From Halobacteriales archaeon QH_8_67_36 (GTDB taxonomy: Archaea > Halobacteriota > Halobacteria > Halobacteriales > Haloarculaceae): DNA of 10,388 nucleotides. Below the pieces are notes generated by a model. The model did not search any database. It had not been told where the DNA came from and was given only the letters and a program-made list of their open reading frames with translations. The translations under genes were made by a program, and so were the position numbers. This document shows, piece by piece, positions 8,103-10,388 of this stretch; the first letter of the stretch is position 1; every line of letters starts with the position of its first letter. The stretch lies in assembly GCA_003021755.1 (NCBI GenBank), contig PXQZ01000022.1, positions 3,537 to 13,924 on the forward strand, given 5' to 3'.

Positions 8103-8125
8103 GTGCCCTGCTCCTCACACCGTCC

Positions 8126-8749
8126 GTGAAGAACATCACGGCAACGCTGCACAACCCCTTTGGCTTCGAGCCGCCGTGTGAACCGTTCGTCCCGGGGTAC
8201 GGTGACGCCAACGCGGACTTCCACGTCATCGGTGACAACCCCCGCGTCCACGGCGGGAGCGAGTCGGGCATCCCGTTTACCGGGACCCCCGGCGCCGAGC
8301 GGTTCCAGCGGGCCCTCGTCGCGAGCGGCCTGCTCTCCGAAGCCGGCACGCCGCCGACCGTCGAGGGGACCTATCTCTCCTACCTGTTCATGTGCGGGGA
8401 CCGCGACCCGACGGACGACGACTACGCCGACCACGAGCCGCTGCTGGACACGGAAATCCGTGCCATCACCTCCCACGTCCTCCTGCCGGTCGGCGAGCGC
8501 GCGACGAGACACGTCTTCGCGAACATGACCGCCGAGCGCGCCGACGAGGTCGACATGGAACGGCTCCACGCCACGGAGGTCCGAGGCAGTGGCTGGCTGG
8601 TCTATCCCATCAAAGAGCCTGCCGACTGGACGGCCGAGGACGAGGACGCCCTCGTCGCGGCCCTGACGGCGCTGCTCCGGACCGACTACCGTCAGGAGGC
8701 CGAACTCGGGCGATTCCTTCCGGACGACGACGTCTGGCGAGTCCGCTGA
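8126..8749 (+). CDS. Uracil-DNA glycosylase superfamily protein, divergent (no complete Fe-S site)
   Basis: A 207-aa protein. After NPFGFEPPCEPFVPGYGDANADFHVIGD comes a block like family 4/5 UDG motif 1 (GEAPGxxED..G.PFVG), here GDNPRVHGG...GIPFTGT (36-54). A hydrophobic strand/helix pair (FMCGDRDPT, about 88-96) and VLLPVGERATRHVFANM (118-134) match the middle of the fold. Family 4 enzymes bind a 4Fe-4S cluster with four Cys. Only C18 and C90 exist here, so the cluster is unlikely. The C-terminal HPS-type catalytic motif is replaced by VYPIKEPADW. Base-excision repair is the family role, but activity on uracil is uncertain. The start is GTG 8126 (MKNITATLHN); a GTG at 8060 would add 22 poorly conserved-looking residues and precede the likely promoter. 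The gene is divergent from pccB and convergent with the regulator. Confidence 0.72.
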   Translation: MKNITATLHNPFGFEPPCEPFVPGYGDANADFHVIGDNPRVHGGSESGIPFTGTPGAERFQRALVASGLLSEAGTPPTVEGTYLSYLFMCGDRDPTDDDYADHEPLLDTEIRAITSHVLLPVGERATRHVFANMTAERADEVDMERLHATEVRGSGWLVYPIKEPADWTAEDEDALVAALTALLRTDYRQEAELGRFLPDDDVWRVR

Positions 8750-8779
8750 GTAGGCACCGATCTCTGCCGGGTCCGCTGA
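8733..8779. repeat. Imperfect 17-bp direct repeat across the convergent gene ends
   Basis: 8733-8749 and 8763-8779 match at 15 of 17 positions by eye, including an exact gtccgctga, with a 30-bp period. The first copy ends with the UDG-like gene's TGA stop; the second ends next to the regulator's stop. It looks like a small local duplication. Confidence 0.4.
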
Positions 8780-9568
8780 TTACCCCGTGAGGGTTTCGGC
8801 CGTCAGCGGCTCGGAGTTCGCGCGGTAGTGTTCGTAGCGTCTCTCCGCCCACTCCCTGACCACGGGGTCGGTCGTGTCGACGGCGGCCTGGACCACGCCG
8901 CGGTCGTCCCGCACGAGGAGGTTGACCACGTCGTCGGCGACGGTGACGGCCACGGGGATGTCGTCGTCGGCCACCCGGACACCGGCCGACGGGGCAGCGA
9001 CCACGCGTCGGAGCCGCTCCCGGAGCGTGTCGGCGGCGGTCAGCGAGTCGACGGCCCCGCGGGTGAGCACCGCCTCGAACGCCTGGTCCCCGAGCCGGTC
9101 GGCGACGACCGAGAGGCTCCGGTCGTTGAGTGCGTGGGAGAAGGCCGTCAGCGACTCGGCGTCCCGCATGAGCGCGAGCAGCCGCTGGAGCGGGGCGTTC
9201 GGTCGCGTCTCGGTCGGCATGACTATCGTCGCGTCGGCCAGGTGTCGCAGGTCGAAATCCATCGCCTCGGTCGGGAGGTAGGCGACCACGTCGCGAAGCT
9301 TCCGCTCGACGGCCATCACGTCCAGCAGGTCGCGAAACCCCTCGGCGACGAGCCGCCCGGTCGCCGTCGCGGCGTAGCTCCCGTCCGTTCGGACGACCCA
9401 GTTGCGTTCCTCGAAATCACTCAGAATCCGCCCGAGCGTGGCCTGTGAGGCCCCCGTCAGCTCGCCCAGCTCCGACCGGGTTCGGGGAGCCTCGGCGAGG
9501 GATTCGAGCACCGTCACCCGGTTGGGCGAGAGCGCGAGGAACTCGATTTCCGCCAGCGTCTCCTCCAT
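8780..9568 (-). CDS. Winged-helix transcriptional regulator, FilR1/TrmB-like
   Basis: A 262-aa DNA-binding protein. Residues 8-72 form a winged helix: LALSPNRVTVLESLAEAPRTRSE, the turn GELTGASQATLGRIL, then a wing (WVVRTDGSYAATATG). The remaining 190 residues resemble the C-terminal FilR1-type ligand domain common in haloarchaeal regulators (PTETRPNAPLQRLL, LTAFSHALNDRSL, VADDVVNLLVRDD). The ligand and targets are unknown. Start choice is open. MEETLAEIEFLALSPNRV at 9568 is the usual family N-terminus. A GTG at 9592 would suit a leaderless start, given the T/A-rich patch at 9612-9620. The ATG at 9610 overlaps that patch. The gene is divergent from the transporter, which makes the transporter a candidate target. 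It ends 30 bp from the convergent UDG-like gene. Confidence 0.82.
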   Translation of the reverse strand: MEETLAEIEFLALSPNRVTVLESLAEAPRTRSELGELTGASQATLGRILSDFEERNWVVRTDGSYAATATGRLVAEGFRDLLDVMAVERKLRDVVAYLPTEAMDFDLRHLADATIVMPTETRPNAPLQRLLALMRDAESLTAFSHALNDRSLSVVADRLGDQAFEAVLTRGAVDSLTAADTLRERLRRVVAAPSAGVRVADDDIPVAVTVADDVVNLLVRDDRGVVQAAVDTTDPVVREWAERRYEHYRANSEPLTAETLTG

Positions 9569-9609
9569 ACTGGTCGGTGGCCCGCCCGACACAAGGCGCT
9601 TTCGTGTCA

Positions 9610-9622
9610 TGAAATCTTTTCA
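9610..9622. promoter_or_regulatory. TGAAA-3-TTTCA inverted repeat in the regulator/transporter gap
   Basis: tgaaa (9610-9614) and tttca (9618-9622) are exact 5-bp inverted arms around tct. On the - strand the patch may be the TATA region of the regulator gene. As an operator it would suit autoregulation. Short arms make chance likely. Confidence 0.25.
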
Positions 9623-9684
9623 CGGTGTGCAATCACGGCAGGGGCCGTCGGTTCTAGAGTGACGTGTAAGAATTTCTGAACGGA

Positions 9685-9690
9685 CCTATA
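9685..9690 (+). promoter_or_regulatory. TATA box for the transporter gene
   Basis: cctata at 9685-9690 would place a transcript start near 9712. That leaves a leader of about 85 nt before the transporter, unlike the leaderless pattern elsewhere in the window. It agrees with the strong Shine-Dalgarno further down. Confidence 0.35.
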
Positions 9691-9779
9691 CCGCTGCACG
9701 GCATATGAGTAGGTACGATGGAACGGTCGCCTTCACTCGGTCTCCCGGTGCGGTGTTCCTCTCCTTCCACGTGGTTCAG

Positions 9780-9785
9780 GGAGGT
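9780..9785 (+). promoter_or_regulatory. Shine-Dalgarno GGAGGT before the transporter
   Basis: GGAGGT is an exact match to the archaeal anti-SD. It lies 9 nt before TTG 9795 and 12 nt before GTG 9798, so it decides for a start there rather than the in-frame ATG at 9705. It is the only strong SD I see in the window. Confidence 0.55.
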
Positions 9786-9797
9786 AGTATAGTATTG

Positions 9798-10388
9798 GTG
9801 TCACGAAAGACCGTCCTGCTTGGCGCAGTCGTGAGCGTCCTCTTCGGCGGGACGTTCGTGGCAACGAAAGCAGGGCTGGCTCACTTCCCCCCGCTGCTGT
9901 TCGTCGCCCTCCGCTACGACGTGGCCGCAGTCGTCCTCTGGGTCTACGTCCTGTTGACTCGCACGGGCGCTGACCTGGTCCCGCGGACCCGCGGCGACCT
10001 CGCGGGCGTCCTTGCGACCGGACTGATGGCGCTCGGGCTGACGAACGCGCTGCTGTTCGCGGGTCAGGCCGACGCGACGAGCGCCGTCGGCGCCATCCTC
10101 TTCAGCCTCAACCCCATCCTGACGCCCGTCTTCGCCGCCTTCCTGCTGGTCGACGAGCGCCTCTCAGTGCGGGGCAGTGCCGGCCTCGCCGTCGGCCTGC
10201 TGGGCGTCACACTGGTGGTCACCCCCGACCCCGCGACGTTCACCAATGGCGACATCGGCAAACTCCTGCTGTTCGGCGGCGCGGTCACCGGCGCGCTGGG
10301 GAGCGTCCTTATCCGACGGAGCGACGGCGACCTCGACAGCACCGTCCGGACAGCCTGGGGGCTCCCGGTCGGTGCGGCACTCTGTCAC
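9798..10388 (+). CDS. DMT-superfamily transporter (EamA domain), 3' end outside window
   Basis: The open frame runs to the window edge with 197 codons and no stop. It is an integral membrane protein of the drug/metabolite transporter (EamA) type. TM segments lie at about 5-23, 31-53, 68-88, 97-118, 126-142 and 153-172, with a seventh starting near 186. The first EamA repeat shows the family hallmarks: LFGGTFVATKAGL in TM1, the helix PPLLFVALRY in TM2, and ILFSLNPILTPVFAAFLLVDERLS around TM4, followed by GLLGVTLVV. The full protein is normally about 300 aa, so roughly the last third is missing. The substrate is unknown (amino acids or metabolites in relatives). The start is GTG 9798 or TTG 9795 behind GGAGGT; the frame is open back to ATG 9705, but those extra residues are not membrane-like or family-like. 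It is divergent from the winged-helix regulator. Confidence 0.85.
   Translation, partial: MSRKTVLLGAVVSVLFGGTFVATKAGLAHFPPLLFVALRYDVAAVVLWVYVLLTRTGADLVPRTRGDLAGVLATGLMALGLTNALLFAGQADATSAVGAILFSLNPILTPVFAAFLLVDERLSVRGSAGLAVGLLGVTLVVTPDPATFTNGDIGKLLLFGGAVTGALGSVLIRRSDGDLDSTVRTAWGLPVGAALCH

Overview
The window looks like chromosomal DNA of a halophilic archaeon (order Halobacteriales; a Haloarculaceae-like genus is my guess). It is GC-rich, the proteins are strongly acidic, and most start codons have a T/A-rich TATA-like element 26-30 nt upstream, the spacing expected for leaderless haloarchaeal transcripts. The families fit too: a COG1078 HD phosphohydrolase, UspA, a PccA/PccB-type acyl-CoA carboxylase, a FilR1-type winged-helix regulator and a short UDG-like protein.

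Layout. Positions 1-177 are the 3' end of a tyrosine/dual-specificity phosphatase gene. An HD phosphohydrolase (226-1449) and an amidohydrolase (1470-2489) follow on the + strand, then a universal stress protein (2552-3010). The usp gene meets birA (3005-3904, - strand) tail to tail with a 6-nt overlap. On the - strand the transcription order is pccB (7924-6374), pccA/accC (6282-4435), then birA. This forms one biotin-enzyme cluster: carboxyltransferase, biotin carboxylase fused to the biotin carrier, and the ligase that attaches biotin. Divergent from pccB is a UDG-superfamily protein (8126-8749). It is convergent with a winged-helix regulator (9568-8780), and beyond that a DMT/EamA transporter runs off the right edge.

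The most unusual part is 3900-4434. An AT-rich island (about 36% GC in its one good ORF by my count) sits between pccA and birA. It carries a 74-aa two-TM orphan on the opposite strand with its own TATA box. The birA reading frame begins at a TTG exactly at the island edge, with a stop codon just upstream. BirA lacks about 17 residues of its N-terminal DNA-binding domain, yet the recognition helix and whole catalytic domain remain. A TATA box inside the island lies 26 nt before that TTG. I infer that an insertion or replacement split a pcc-birA operon, removed part of the HTH of birA, and gave birA a new leaderless promoter. I see no CRISPR array, tRNA, rRNA or intact insertion sequence.
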